DNA of 64,000 nt from positions 4,820,785 through 4,884,784 of the forward strand of contig NW_026947502.1 of the NCBI RefSeq assembly GCF_034190915.1, written 5' to 3'. Under the pieces are notes generated by a model. That model was not told where the DNA came from and did no database searches. It worked only from the letters and a program-made list of their open reading frames with translations. Position 1 is the stretch's first letter. Every line of letters begins with the position of its first letter. The position numbers and the translations under genes are program-made. This DNA comes from Cavia porcellus (lineage: Eukaryota; Chordata; Mammalia; Rodentia; Caviidae). This document shows positions 1-11,548 of this stretch, piece after piece.

Positions 1-628
1 AGGTGAGAAGCACAAACACCCAGCCTGGCTAATCACAGTAACTGCGGCTTCTCTACTTTTTTTTTTTTTTTTTTTTTTTTCTGGCTTTTTGAGACAGCGT
101 CTCCCAGGCTGGCCTTGAGCTCACTCTGTAGCCCAGGCTGGTCTCAAACTCACAACGATCCTCCTGCCTCAGCCTCCCAAGTGCTGGGATTACAGGCATG
201 AGCCACCACGCCCAGCTTTCGGCTTCTCTACTTTGCATGTAGACTGCTTCTAGTTGTTTTTCCTAGATAACATTTACTAACCCAGTCCTCTGCAGTCAAT
301 GTGAAGTCCCGCTTCTCTTAACCGTCCTGAAAATTGCTAACAGAAGCCCAAATCCCACAAGTCTCCCTAACGCCTTCTTTAGTTGCCCCCTGAGCGTGTG
401 TCTTCCCCGCCGCCCTGAGCTGTCAGCCTGCTTCGGTCAGCTACACATGTGCTCCTGGCAGCCTCTGGCTGGAGGACCATCATGCCACATTTCATGAACC
501 TGAAGAATCCTGGGAGGGAGAAGGGGGGAACCGCTGCAAACTGGAGTCTTCCTTAGTGGTTTAGGACGCAGAGGGAGGCACGGAGAGGGCAGAAACATGC
601 ATATATTTATCCTTTTTACTCTTAAGAA
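1..628. other. Left edge: B1-type SINE and unassigned sequence
   Basis: A minus-strand B1-type SINE with a 5' poly(T) (its tail) spans about 58-217. The remaining 400 bp is unique-looking, with no coding signal I can support. Confidence 0.6.
58..217 (-). mobile_element. B1-type SINE
   Basis: The reverse complement shows the 7SL-derived head (GGCGTGGTGGCTCATGCCTG-like), both copies of the internal duplicated segment and an A-tail of about 23 nt. Confidence 0.85.
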
Positions 629-745
629 GAGCTGGCTGTGATAGCACACATTTGTAATGTCAGCACTCAGGAGACGGAGGCAGGAGGATTGCTATGCGCT
701 TGGGGCCAGCCTGAGTTAAACAGTGAGACCTAGCTGAAATCAAAA
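629..745 (+). mobile_element. Old B1-type SINE
   Basis: Diverged: GAGACGGAGGCAGGAGGATT and GGCCAGCCTGAG remain recognisable, but the second duplicated unit is missing. Confidence 0.65.
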
Positions 746-892
746 CTGGAATACCAGTACTTTCTGAGGCTTGGGAGAGTCTGGAAGAGCTAAGTGGACG
801 GAAGGTATGTAGAAAAAAGCAGCTCATTTCATACAGCTGGAAGACCAAGCAAAAAGATAGGAGTCAGGACAAGAACATACTCTAGTCTACAA

Positions 893-1055
893 GCTGGGCG
901 TGGTGGCTCACGCCTGTAATCCCAGCACTCAGGAGGCTGAGGCAAGAGGACTGTTGTGAGCTCAAGACCAGCCTGGGCTACAAAGTGAGCTCAAGGCCAG
1001 CCTGGACTGCATAGTGAAACCCTGTCTCAAAAAGACCAAAAAAAAAAAAAAAAAG
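893..1055 (+). mobile_element. B1-type SINE, nearly full length
   Basis: Contains GGCGTGGTGGCTCACGCCTG, two tandem CAGCCTGG segments separated by CTACAAAGTGAGCTCAAGGC, CTGTCTCAAAAAG and an A-tail. Confidence 0.9.
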
Positions 1056-1295
1056 AATATACCCCACAGGTCACCCCTCCAGTGACCCAGCTACTCCAGC
1101 CAGACCTCACCTCTAAATGTATCGAAGCTTTGTGAGGACACATTATATCTAAACCGTAACAGGTGCCTATCCTCACTTAGTTGAATTTGGTTGATGTGAA
1201 GTGACAGTGGTTAGAATCACAAAGGCCCCTTCTTTAGTAAGGGGCACTGCACCAAGGGCTCTAGTGATCTTTAAAAAAAAAAAAAAAAAATGCTA

Positions 1296-1440
1296 TTTCT
1301 AAGAAACAGTTCTCATTATGGCCCTATTTCACAAGTGAGAAGCAGAGGTTTAGAGAGATGAGTATCTTGTCAAGATTCAGTAGTTAATAAGGAATAAAGG
1401 GAAAATTTAAACCACGATGTCTCATTCCTAAAGCCACAGT
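1296..1440 (+). repeat. MIR fragment
   Basis: The order of landmarks follows the 3' half of a MIR SINE: CCCTATTTCACAAGTGAGAA, AGAGAGATGAG, CTTGTCAAGATTCAG. It is old and directly precedes a B1-type element. Confidence 0.55.
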
Positions 1441-1442
1441 AT

Positions 1443-1600
1443 CGCTGGGTGTGGTGGCTCACACCTGTAATCCCAGCACTAGGGAGGCTGAGGCAGGACG
1501 ATCGTTGTAAATTTGAGACCAATTTAGGCTACAAACTGAACCCAAGGCCAGCCTGAACTGCATAGAGACCCTGTCTCAAAAAGCCAAAATAATAGATGAA
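1443..1600 (+). mobile_element. B1-type SINE with GAAT tail repeat
   Basis: Full-length B1-type body; the 3' tail has become a short (GAAT)n run at about 1594-1614. Confidence 0.85.
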
Positions 1601-1844
1601 TGAATGAATGAATATATAAATAAAAAAAAGCCACGTTATCAAGTAGACAGGACAAATGGGCAGACCTGCCAAGTGTGGATGCCCATGTGGCTATCCCAGG
1701 AGAGCAGGATTTGGACTTCAGTTGGAGCAGAACTAGGAACACGGGAGGGACGCAGCAGCAGGGCTCCCACTCTCCGTAGCCTCAGCAGCCCAATGTAAAT
1801 TTCAGATATGGCTCCTGAGGGTATACTGCAAAAAGGGTTATAGA

Positions 1845-1935
1845 GGGGCTGGGGGTTTAGCTCAGCGGCATAAGTACCTGCCTTGCAGCAGGCGGTCCTG
1901 AGTTTGATCCCCAGTACCAACTGAAAAAAAAAAGG
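1845..1935 (+). mobile_element. ID-like tRNA-derived SINE
   Basis: Box A (TTTAGCTCAGCGGCATAAG) and box B (GAGTTTGATCC) are intact, followed by TACC and an A-tail. It forms an inverted pair with the element at 2015-2106. Confidence 0.88.
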
Positions 1936-1965
1936 GTTATAGAAATGTCTCCTTCCCGGGTACCT

Positions 1966-1969
1966 TTTC

Positions 1970-2018
<49 letters not shown>
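1966..2018. repeat. (TTTTC)n and poly(T) tract
   Basis: TTTTC units grade into a T-run of about 30 nt, which is the A-tail of the minus-strand SINE that follows. Confidence 0.85.
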
Positions 2019-2020
<2 letters not shown>

Positions 2021-2106
2021 TCTTTTTATCGGTACTGGGGATCGAACTCACGACTGCCTGCTTCCAAGGCAGGTGCTTATGCCGCTGAGCTAAATTCCCA
2101 GGACCC
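2015..2106 (-). mobile_element. ID-like SINE, inverted partner
   Basis: GGTACTGGGGATCGAACTCA and GCCGCTGAGCTAAAT mark boxes B and A on the minus strand. It lies about 80 bp from the plus-strand copy and is followed by a C-run at 2103-2113. Confidence 0.88.
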
Positions 2107-2311
2107 CCCCCCCCGTACCTTTTCAGAGGTGTTCCGCATCCTTTTTTTTATCTTGGTATATCTTGGAGCTCTTTTAATCTCAGTACATACAGCTATCAAT
2201 TTTTAAAATGGGCACAATGCTACCCATCTTATGGCCATAAATAAATTGTATCATTTAACCCAAGACTCTAGTGATAGACATTCAGGTTAATCTAGTCTCA
2301 CTATCAACATT

Positions 2312-2455
2312 TCAGGAGGCAGTTGTAATGGTGCACACCAGCACTTGGGAGGCTGAGGCAGGAGAACTGCCACAAGTTCAAGGCCAGTTTGAGCTACCAG
2401 TGAGTTCAAGACCAGCCTGAACTACATAGTGAGACCCTGTTTCAAAAATAAATCT
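2312..2455 (+). mobile_element. Diverged B1-type SINE
   Basis: The head is damaged; CACTTGGGAGGCTGAGGCAG and both duplicated segments (GGCCAGTTTGAG, CCAGCCTGAAC) remain. Confidence 0.75.
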
Positions 2456-2469
2456 TTTTTTAAATAATA

Positions 2470-3400
2470 AATACTCCTGGTCATATATCTGTGCTCACAT
2501 TTTAAAAGCCTAGTTATAGAATTTCTAAAAACTGAATTGGCGGATCAAACTGTAAGTAATTGGGCGTGTTTTCCAAAGATAATTATAAAAACATCTTCTG
2601 GCTCGTATTCTTTTTTATGAAATGCAGTGTATTTCCCTTGGATATGCAGTCAGGTGTGGCAGTCATTGTGTTCATGATAGAATCTAGCAAAAGTAAACTT
2701 GGTATAAGTCTGAGCTTAGCTGGACTGATGGCTCCTACTTTTTACTTTTTTTGACCAGGAATCAAACTCAGGACCTTGTGCTTGTGCTGCTGAGCTGTAT
2801 CCCTGGCTCCGACTTTGCACTTCTATAACTACTCTGCACCACCTCTCTAAGGTCACTATGTGGTGAGAAACACAAGCCAGCTGTCTACAGAGAGGCCCCG
2901 AGTGCTGCACGAGATGAAGATAGAGACTCGAGCATCAGACAGGTTAGGCACCAAGGCACCCCGAAGGGAGTCCCAGCTCACACCAGGTGACCGGGAAGAA
3001 CCATCCCACCTGGCCCTGCCTCAATTTCTGACCCAAGAGCAAGAAAATTGTAAGCCCCTAAGTTTTGGGGTAGCTTGTAACGAGGCTCAAGATCACTGAA
3101 ACAGGTAGGTGATTTTCAGTTTTGATTGACATTGACAAACACAAGCAGCCATATCAACTTACATCCCTGCCAGAAAGGTGTGCGTGTCTGTTTCCCTACA
3201 TCCTCCACGGCATGGGGCAGTGTCAAACTTCTCGGAATCTCCAATCTGGAAGACCAAAATGGTACCTCATTGTTTTTCTTTGGTCATAAATGAGGCTGCA
3301 CATCCCTGTGTCCCTTCAAAAGCTGTATGTCCTGATCATGATGTGTTGTTTCCTTGGTTCATTTTTACTAGATTATTGACCAGATTATTTATGTAAAACC
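2470..3400 (-). mobile_element. Old LINE-1 fragments (minus strand)
   Basis: Phrases such as TTTACTAGATTATTGACC and CATCCCTGCCAGAAAGGTGT resemble the complement of the ORF2 3' region/3' end of mammalian L1. It is interrupted by an ID-like SINE remnant at 2744-2812. Strongly diverged, so boundaries are loose. Confidence 0.35.
2744..2812 (-). mobile_element. ID-like SINE, old
   Basis: CAGGAATCAAACTCAGGACC and GCTGCTGAGCTG remain; the tail is short. Confidence 0.7.
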
Positions 3401-6400
3401 TCTTTCTATGTTAAGACAGTTAAAGTTCTTTGCTGCATCTGGCAGAAATGTTCCTAAATTTATGTTTCTCTGCTCTGTCCGTGACAGCAGTGAATCTATC
3501 GTCCAGAGCTGAACCAACAGATAGATCTTTCTTTTGGCACCAGCTACGTAGCTGCCTCAGTAATTCAAAGACTGTGATGTACTGGTTAAAGGACAAAGGA
3601 AGCCACAAATCATTCAATAAAACTTATGTGTTTCTGTTTTGGACATCCAGCGAAGCAGGAAACACTGTTTAGACACAGATGTCTACTTGAACTATAAATG
3701 TCCCCTTGGGGCCTGTTTATTTGCATTTCAAATATGCACTGAATTCACTGCACTTGTCCAGAGATAGGGCTTTATAGGAAGGAGCCACGGGCAGGAAGCC
3801 AGGGGAGGATGAACCGCACCCTCACCCCCGGGGACCCCCTGAGAGCAGAGGCCTCTGAGCAAGACAGAGGGAGGGCTGATTCCCGGGATTGAACCAGCTT
3901 TTCCTTCCCATCGGCATTCCTAGGACACATTACTCTTCAGTATCCATATATCACCTTTCCCCAGAAAGCCTCTGTTTGCTTTGGTCATAATAACTGAACT
4001 CATCTCCCCCTCTCCTCCCAGGCCCAGGGCAGGGACCATGGCATCCTCCTGGACTGTCATCACTCAGCTGTTACCCACATGTCCTTGGACAAAAGAAGAT
4101 ACACGAGCTATGTGGATACAGGCTCCTCTCCTGTGCTGCTGACTCCGGGGGACCCTGTGCTGCTCTTCTGGTCTCCTGGGGCTGAGATGAGCTGAGTCCC
4201 CTAGGTTCCTCTTGGCTCTCCACAAGCTCAGGTGTGGAACTAGATTCCAAATGTGGTAACAGCCTCCTCAGGCCACGACTGTCCAGACTGTCCCTTTTGT
4301 TTCAGACCCTACAAAGGGAGGAGATGGCCTCTCAGAGCCACTCTTCTAAGCGTTCTTATGCTGAAGCTAACCCTCCCAGAGCTCTGGTTGCTGAGAAGTC
4401 ACCTGCTCAGCATTTGCAACAGAAGAACGAGCCTACTGTAGAATCGGGTGGCAGCCTGTCATGTCCATGTGGGATGAATTTTGGTTGTTGGCTCTGGAGA
4501 CAAAAATATACATCCCTGACACTCACCTGGAAAACCTTCAGGACCATGAGTTGTTGGTTACCCAGAGCAGACTTGGCTGCAAAACACAGGGTAGGTGTGT
4601 CCAGCAGCCAACAGTATGCATTCACGGTGCTTTTGGGGACCCTATGTGAACACACACATGCATGCACACACGTGTGTACATACACACACACACCTCTTTC
4701 TATGTCAAGGGAAATGTGAAAAGAAGACAGAACAGAACAACAACAAGGTAGCAAGCGTCTGCTAGCTTTTTGGGCTGATCATCAAGCAAGATGAAGGGGA
4801 AAGTGTATGTTAACTGGGCACCACCAAAGAAGTGCTGGGGCAAAGGGTGGCCAACGCCAATTATCGGAAAGTGGCAGGGATGGATTCACGGACAGGCTTA
4901 CTGCCCACTCTGGATTGCTCACAGTGCAATGGGAACAAAGGTGTCCTGCAGTGCTGGGAGCCCAGGGAGAGGAGCCACATGATGGACGTGAGCTTCCAAA
5001 CCAAGGCCTGGGAGCCAGTGGCCGTCAGACCCCAGAGGTGTCCCAGCTTTCCCGAGCCACCATCTCTTTGCCTGTCAAACGGATCCTGACACATACCTGC
5101 CAGGCAAAGAGCAAACCAGATGTGGTCACATATATCGGTGCCAGTTAGCGTGGGCCACTGATCAGCAGAGCCAGCCTCGGTTATTTTTGTCTCTCTTGAG
5201 ATGGTCCGGCGAAGAATACAAGCTCAACTCAACCGCAGCTTCAGTTTGATGTCTGGGGCTGTCCCTGGGTGTCAGTCATGCTGCTGTGCCTCCTGTCCTG
5301 AACTTGGGCCACTGCACTGTATCAGCACCGCCACAGAGGACATCCGAGCACTCCCTTGTCACCGGGAGGAGGGCGATCCCAGCAGGGTAAGTCTCTAGGA
5401 GACAGAGTCTTTCCTCCCACTTCAAAAGCTAGTCAGGCCACAATGCATGCTGAAACAGCCGTGGTGGAGGGAATTAAAGGTAACTCAGAGCCCGTGCAGG
5501 GACAGGGGTCTCTCTAGCCTTCCAAGAAAGCCTGTGAGCCCCCAGGGCTCCTTCCAAATCAGAGTCAGGCAGCTGGCTGTGACTGCAGTCTGTAATGCAG
5601 AACCGGGCAGAAAGTCAAGCCTGATCTGGGAGCTACTTTTCCCCTAAAAGAAGCAACCACCAGGCAAGAGGGCAAGAGGGCTCTCTGTGCAGCCTCGGGC
5701 CGAGGGCAGACAGCCTCTGCCCTTTGATGTGGCGGAAGCCCTCTGACAGATCTCACACAATTGCAAAAGTAGCAGCTCGGGAAATAGGATAAAGCCGCCC
5801 AAGGGGAACGCAGGGCGGGAGAGTTCCCGGTTCAAAGTCATGAACGTTGGCCATAAAAGTGAAAACAAGATTTCCCTCAATAAACACCATATCAAAGGCA
5901 AGAAAATGGGGGGCCTGGTTGTTTTTTCCTCCTCCTGTCCTAAGCAGGGTTGGCGTGATTCTCTTCTGCTTCTTCATACCAACATGGCTCAAAACCCTCA
6001 GCCGATACCAAGCCAGGCGGTCTGCCTGGAGTGCCCACAGCACGGGGGCTTCCCAAGGGTGCCGGGGGTCTGAGGTTTCCTTTTCTCCTCCTACCCCCAC
6101 TGACAAGTGTCCCTAAGGACCCAGGCGATGCTGTTACCTGCCCGGACCCAGCATCACCTCTTTGGTGAAGTCACGGAGATCACAACAGGCGGGGTGCTTT
6201 GTTCCCTGCTCTGCCTGATTCGTGCTGTGCAATGGGCAATGGTCAGTTATCTGTCCACTCCAGGAGACTAAGCACGACTGCTGGGCAGGACCAGGTCACA
6301 GCTGCAGGACAGAGGTGCAAAGGCGCAGCCGTGTTTGATAAAGGAAGTTTGCAGGGGCCAGGTCTACGCTCCTCCCTGAGTGCACCATGGGCAGCAGTGT

Positions 6401-6800
6401 CTGAGAGGGCCGTGGCTTCAAGCCGGTGGTCAGCATGATGGGGCAGCACTCCCGGTGGCACTAGGGGGCAAATGGAGCTGCAGCACTGACTTCCCCAGCA
6501 GCTAGTTCAGCGAGTCCCACGTAAGGTGAGGGGCAGAAAACACGATGTCCTAGAAGCCAGAAAGGAAACAGGCAGCGCCTTCCTTCCGCCCTGAGTCACT
6601 GCTGGCAAATTTCTACCCTGGCACCGGCCACCATGGAGGGTCTGCGGGCTCTGCTGTGGGCAGACTCGTGGTCAGCCCTCCCCGGGAGAAATGTTATCGC
6701 TGTTATTACTGCTACTACTATGTTATTAATTTTGGTGCTACTAAAGATTGAGCCCAGGGCCTCTGCACCAAGACACATCCCCAGACAGCAACACAGCACA
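3400..6800. other. SINE-poor stretch with no recognised gene
   Basis: About 3.4 kb with almost no SINEs. Open frames here (for example 80 aa at 3430-3672 and 161 aa at 4234-4719, both plus) show no known family and have no splice or start context I trust. A (CA)-rich patch lies at 4651-4694. In human the SHROOM1 gene lies further left; I could not recognise SHROOM1 coding sequence here. Confidence 0.5.
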
Positions 6801-6810
6801 CAGTGTTTTT

Positions 6811-6936
6811 TTCTTTTTGAGACAAATTCTCAAGAAATCACTAAGTTGCCCAGACTGGATTCAAACTCAAAATCTTCCTGTGTCAGCCTCCCAAAGCGCT
6901 CAGATTATAGGTGAGTGCTGCCACGCACAGATGGGA
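6811..6936 (-). mobile_element. Diverged B1-type SINE
   Basis: TTTTTGAGACAAATTCTC, GTCAGCCTCCCAAAGCGCTC and a final TGCCACGCACAG are recognisable on the minus strand. Confidence 0.7.
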
Positions 6937-7242
6937 ACAAGTTTTAAAGCAACATTTGATCCTGCACTGGCTGTTTCTTCAGCTCTAATGCTTGTGCCAC
7001 TTCCTGTTTTTGGTGTTTTGAACAAAAAGATGTGACCGTACCTAGAGACAGTGTCATGCATAGAGGTGAGAAGTCCAGGGAGCTGCCGCTGGGAAGGAGA
7101 GCAAGGAGTCTCGTGAGGTTCGTCTGGGTCTCCGAATTCTCTTCACCACTCTGGGACTGGGTTAATAACCTTATTACCGCGGCGGTAGGTCCTGGTTTAC
7201 AGCTATTCTGTGAACAGAGATGCTTTTCAAACATTGTTTGTG

Positions 7243-7325
7243 CTTGGCCAGGGAGCTCGCTCAGTGGCACAGCGCCTGTGTGATGAAGCACAAGGTTGTG
7301 AGTTCAATTCCCATTTCAAAAATCC
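7243..7325 (+). mobile_element. ID-like SINE
   Basis: Box A is degenerate (GCTCGCTCAGTGGCACAGCG); box B (GTGAGTTCAATTCC) is intact. Confidence 0.7.
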
Positions 7326-7489
7326 CCCAGAATTAAAATTATGTGCCAGGAGAGGGTTAGAATTAAGCAGACTGCAACCCTCTGGTCTTCCTAGAGAGGT
7401 AAGTGCTGTACCTAAATTATATTCCCCTTAACAGCACTGATTACAGCACTGAACCTGCAGAGCAGCCCTGAGTGCCATGGTAACAGTGA

Positions 7490-7725
7490 TAGTTACAGTA
7501 TTAACAATAAAAGCAGCGTGGAGAATCTATTTGGAAACATCACTCTCAGCTTTTTATAAGTATTCCCTCACTGAATCATCATGCAACCATGTGAAATAAG
7601 AATTATTATTATTCCATTTTACAAACAATGCAACTGAGTTCCAGACAGATCAACCCATTTGCCCAAAGTTATTTCTAGCATGATTCCAAAGATCATAGTT
7701 CTGCCTATTCTGTGATCCTCCCCTG
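7490..7725 (+). repeat. MIR element
   Basis: Contains ATTATTATTCCATTTTACAA, a GAGTTCCAGACAGATCA block and TTTGCCCAAAGTTATTTCTA in MIR order. Confidence 0.6.
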
Positions 7726-7772
7726 TGCCTATTTTGACTCTACCTAGTGTGACCGTGAAAAAGCAGTAGGAA

Positions 7773-7875
7773 AGGGCTGGGATTTAGCTCAGTGGCATAA
7801 GCGCATGCTTGGCAAGTGCAAGGTTGTGAGTTCTATCCGTGGTACCAAACCAAACCAAACAAAACAAAAAAGCAA
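7773..7875 (+). mobile_element. ID-like SINE
   Basis: GATTTAGCTCAGTGGCATAA and GTTGTGAGTTCTATCC, with an AACCAAACC-rich tail. Confidence 0.85.
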
Positions 7876-8330
7876 GTGGCAGTAAAGGAGCCCTGCGAGG
7901 CTGGTGGTTTGCACTCTGCATGGTTGTCTGTCCATCTGCTGGAGATGGATCTGATCAGGCCCAAGAGGTGGTCAGTGTGCTTCTCAGCTTCATCTCCCGA
8001 CCCTGCTGCAACAAGTATTTTACAAACTGGCAACGGTCAAGGGCACAGACACAGTGAAGCCTTGTGACGCTGACAGTTGCCCAGTCATACCGCACTTCCC
8101 AAATGCACAGCCGGATCTTCCCCGGGATGGTGCAACGGGAGCTGGAACACGGAGGCTTCTGAATCCTAAACTGTTCAGCCTGTTCCGCCTGTTTCTAAAG
8201 TGTGATGGAATTCAAATTTTCTACATTCAGACAAAAGCTTAGATCCCTTGTTGCCAAGTGGCTCAGGCCTGCTAGCTCCCACTAGGTAACGAAGTACTTT
8301 TTATGTTATACAGGACGGATATTAGAGACA

Positions 8331-8420
8331 GTCCAGGGCCAGGGATATTAGCCCAGCAGCACAAGCACCTGCCTGGCAAGCGCAAGGTCCTTAGTTCAAT
8401 TCCCGATACCAGAAAAAGGA
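8331..8420 (+). mobile_element. ID-like SINE
   Basis: Box A is altered (ATATTAGCCCAGCAGCACAA); box B is GTTCAATTCCC. Confidence 0.8.
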
Positions 8421-8540
8421 AACAATCCAAACACTGATGCTCCCCTTCCTTAGAAATGCTTCTGCTTTCCTTACCTCACCCTGGCTGGACAGGATAGTAA
8501 GCAGCAGCAGGTTAGAGATGGAAGCGGAGCCACGTGCAGA

Positions 8541-8615
8541 GCTGGGCTGCAGCTCGGTGCAGAGTGCTTGTCTGGCATGCAAGACGTCCTGGGTTCAACT
8601 TGCAATGTTAAAAAA
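8541..8615 (+). mobile_element. Weak ID-like SINE remnant
   Basis: GCTGCAGCTCGGTGCAGAGT and CCTGGGTTCAACTTGC suggest an old tRNA-derived copy; no clear tail. Confidence 0.5.
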
Positions 8616-9336
8616 CAAACTGGCAAACATGCTTCGTGAGCCCCCAGGGGACTGTAATGCCGTCCACATTTCCAGCTTTCCTGAGCAGAGGTTTGAACTC
8701 GGACTCTGCGTGGGGCTCACAGAAGAGCCTCTTTGGGCCGGGGAGAACTGAGTATCTCTACTAAGTTCAGAGCAAATAAATAAACAGATGTAGGGGGGAG
8801 GTGAGAACAGACCAAGAGAGCATACACCAAGCGTAGACGAAGTTCTGGGACCTGCAATCAGGCTGAAACAGTGAATGGGGTCAGGAAAGTGGGAATCCTA
8901 CCCCTGCTGGGGTCTGGGACAGAGATGGGGAGTGGGCCTGCCCCTGGGAGGCAGAGGTGCCACCTAGGCCGTTCACTCCTAATCCAGACGGCTGGATAAT
9001 AGACCTTCGTCCAGCCTGGGAGAGGTCTGTGGCTGATTCTGCGAGGATTCTGCAGAGGTTTGCGGCCCAGGGAAGCCCAGGCTGGAGGCTGGGGGGACGC
9101 GGACAGAGCTAGGAAAGACAGCTCAGCCAGGGTTCCCGGGGAATCATCTCTTTGCCCTGTGCATGCTGTGACTGCCTTTGCCCATATTTCTCCCATCAGA
9201 AGATTGGATGATTCTTCAGTGTAAAAGCACAGAGACCCACAGGAGCGCTCACTAAACACCGCCCGGCCCCCTGATGAGCCGCTGCTAATCAGCAGGGCCT
9301 CATGGTTACAGATGATGGACCTCGAAGGGTTTTGCA

Positions 9337-9435
9337 GGGCTGGGGGTGTAGCTCAGCAGTACCTGTGCCGCCTGGCAACTCTGAGGTCCTGAGTGAGTTC
9401 GATCCCTGTTACCAAAAACAAATAAAAAAACAACA
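9337..9435 (+). mobile_element. ID-like SINE
   Basis: GGGGGTGTAGCTCAGCAGTA with a small deletion after box A; GAGTTCGATCCCTGTTACC and an AAAACAA tail. Confidence 0.8.
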
Positions 9436-9588
9436 TGAAGAAAGTCTTTTGCAAAGTATCCAACATGACAGACAAAGACCAAAACAGAAAGAACAGACAG
9501 AAACAGACAGAAACAAAGCAAGACAATTTCAAAAAGTTATGATTGAGAAGCATTTCATCTGGCTGGGAAGGCAAAGCCAATCCCAGAT

Positions 9589-9664
9589 GAGGCTGGGGAT
9601 GTAGCTCAGGGGCACAGCGCCTGTCTGGCAGCACGAGGTCCTGAGTGTGAGTCCCAGTGCCTCT
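9589..9664 (+). mobile_element. ID-like SINE
   Basis: GGCTGGGGATGTAGCTCAGG through GAGTCCCAGTGCC; tailless. Confidence 0.75.
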
Positions 9665-9926
9665 CAGAAGTCCAAATGCCAAACACAGTAAAAGCCAGGG
9701 CCTCAGATACGTTGTTACTGTAAACGTGTAATAAGATTCCTTCCTTGCTAGGTTGCCATCTACAGCTCAGAGTGTGGGCCTGCTGACATCCAGAGAAGCC
9801 ACCGCACACAAAATCTGAGTTTTTCCCCACTTCCCCACGTCCTTCAGACGTTTGCCTGCCGTGGAGCAGCTCACGCTAATGTATGCTGCACAGAATACCT
9901 AGAGTGATCTTTAAAAAGCAATCAAA

Positions 9927-10020
9927 GCTGGGGATGCAGCTCAGTGTCATGGGGCCGGCCTAGCAAGTGCAAATTCATGAGTTCAATTCCCAGCGACAAA
10001 AAAAATGAAAGAAAGAAAGA
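9927..10020 (+). mobile_element. ID-like SINE with GAAA tail
   Basis: GGGGATGCAGCTCAGTGTCA, GAGTTCAATTCCCAGCGACA, then A-run and (GAAA)n. Confidence 0.8.
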
Positions 10021-10194
10021 GTTCAACAGCTAGGCACAGCATTTGGAAGGCTTAGGCAGCAGAATGTTTGAACATTGAGAATATTTAACCAAGTCCTGAA
10101 ATGACTGAATTCTTTATTAGGTTTATTTATTTTATTTTAGGGGGACAGAGTCTCACTATCTAGTTTAGGCTGGTCTAAAGTAATGTATCTGTTA

Positions 10195-10280
10195 TAGTAT
10201 TTTTTGGTACAGGGAATTGAACTCAGGACCTTCTGCTTGCCAGGCAGGAGCTGTGCTGCTGAGCTAGGTCCCCGTCCCAA
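10195..10280 (-). mobile_element. ID-like SINE
   Basis: TTTTTTGGTACAGGGAATTG and GCTGCTGAGCTAGGTCC on the plus strand mark a minus-strand copy. Confidence 0.8.
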
Positions 10281-10477
10281 CAAATACATTAAAACATGGA
10301 AGTCAGGCTATGAATTCGATCCCTGGTACAAACAAATCAAAACATGGAGATTATACCGTTTCATAATGTGATGGTTTGGTACCTGTATATATTGTATGTT
10401 TCAATCAAATTAAATCAAATCAAATTAAACTTGTCCACTCCCATGAACATTTATCGTTTATTTTCTTTCTTGCTTGC

Positions 10478-10594
10478 TTTCTTTTTGAGACAGGGTCATG
10501 TTATGCAGCCCAGGCTGGCTTTGAACTCACAGAGATCCTCCTTCCTCAGTCTGCTGAGTGCTGGGATGACAAGTGTGTGCCACCACACCTGGCT
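10478..10594 (-). mobile_element. B1-type SINE lacking one duplicated unit
   Basis: CTTTTTGAGACAGGGTCATG through CACCACACCTGGCT; only one CAGGCTGGC segment. Confidence 0.8.
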
Positions 10595-10599
10595 ATTTA

Positions 10600-11395
10600 T
10601 CATTTCTTGATGGTGAAAAAATATTTATTGAACAATTTAATTGGGGTACAAAAGGCTTCAAGGTTCAAGGGCAGAGATAAAATAGTATAAGATGAAAATA
10701 CACCGAGCCGTTAGGTAAATTCCATCAGGGAATATAAAAACACTGTGGGTATCAGAATCAACATTTCCCTTGGCCCAAGCAGGTTTCTATGTGGGAAATT
10801 TCATTTTATCAATGTCACACTCCTGGCTGCCCTGTTAGGATACAGTTTTGCAAGATGTTTTCACTGAGGGCACTAGATAAAGAATACACAGGCTCTCTCT
10901 GCATGATTTTTCACAATTGTATGCAAATCTAAAATTATCTTGAGCTTAATTTTTAAAAAATTCAAATATAAAAGTAAGATAACATTCAGCCGGCCTGCTT
11001 GTGTGGTCCCAGCTGAAACATCTCTCTCTGCAGCTTGCTGGACAACACGAAGGATAACCAAGAAAACTCAGTTTTCCGGGAGCTGGGAACGGCGGACTCT
11101 GTTCTTCACCTTACATGATGCCTGGCCCATAGTGTTCAATAAATATTTATCCAGTGAGATAACTGTTTCTCAGAAAGCCAAAATGACAGCCAGGCAGGGG
11201 CTGAAAGCACTCCTAACACTTCCTGTGCTAGCGTTCCAAAGGGGAAAGACAGGCAGCAGCCTCGCAGACAGCTCCGTGAATGAGGAAACTGCCCCAAAGC
11301 ACTTAAGCCTGCAAGGTGCAGCTCAGCTCACCCATGTATGTCCAGTTGAAAGAGTCTTGGTCATATTAACAACTCAAGACCCTTGCTAAAAATTT
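10600..11395. other. Unassigned sequence
   Basis: No repeat or gene I can name. An open frame of 149 aa at 10940-11389 (+) is not recognised and has no conserved domain I can see. Confidence 0.4.
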
Positions 11396-11398
11396 ACC

Positions 11399-11548
11399 GG
11401 CTAGGCTTGGTGGCGCACACCTGTAATCCCAGCACTTGGGAGGCTGAGGCAGGAGCATCACTGAGGGTTTGAGGCCAGTCTTGGCTACGTAGGGGAGTTC
11501 AAGGCCAGCCTGGACTATATGGCGAGACCCTGTCTCAAAATAAATAAA
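11399..11548 (+). mobile_element. B1-type SINE
   Basis: Full body from GGCTTGGTGGCGCACACCTG to CTGTCTCAAAATAAATAAA; it directly abuts the LTR-like segment that follows. Confidence 0.88.

Noticed and set aside
4234..4719. 161-aa open frame that might be a gene
   Set aside because: It ends in (CA)-derived His/Thr/Cys repeats, has overlapping frames on both strands and resembles no protein I know.
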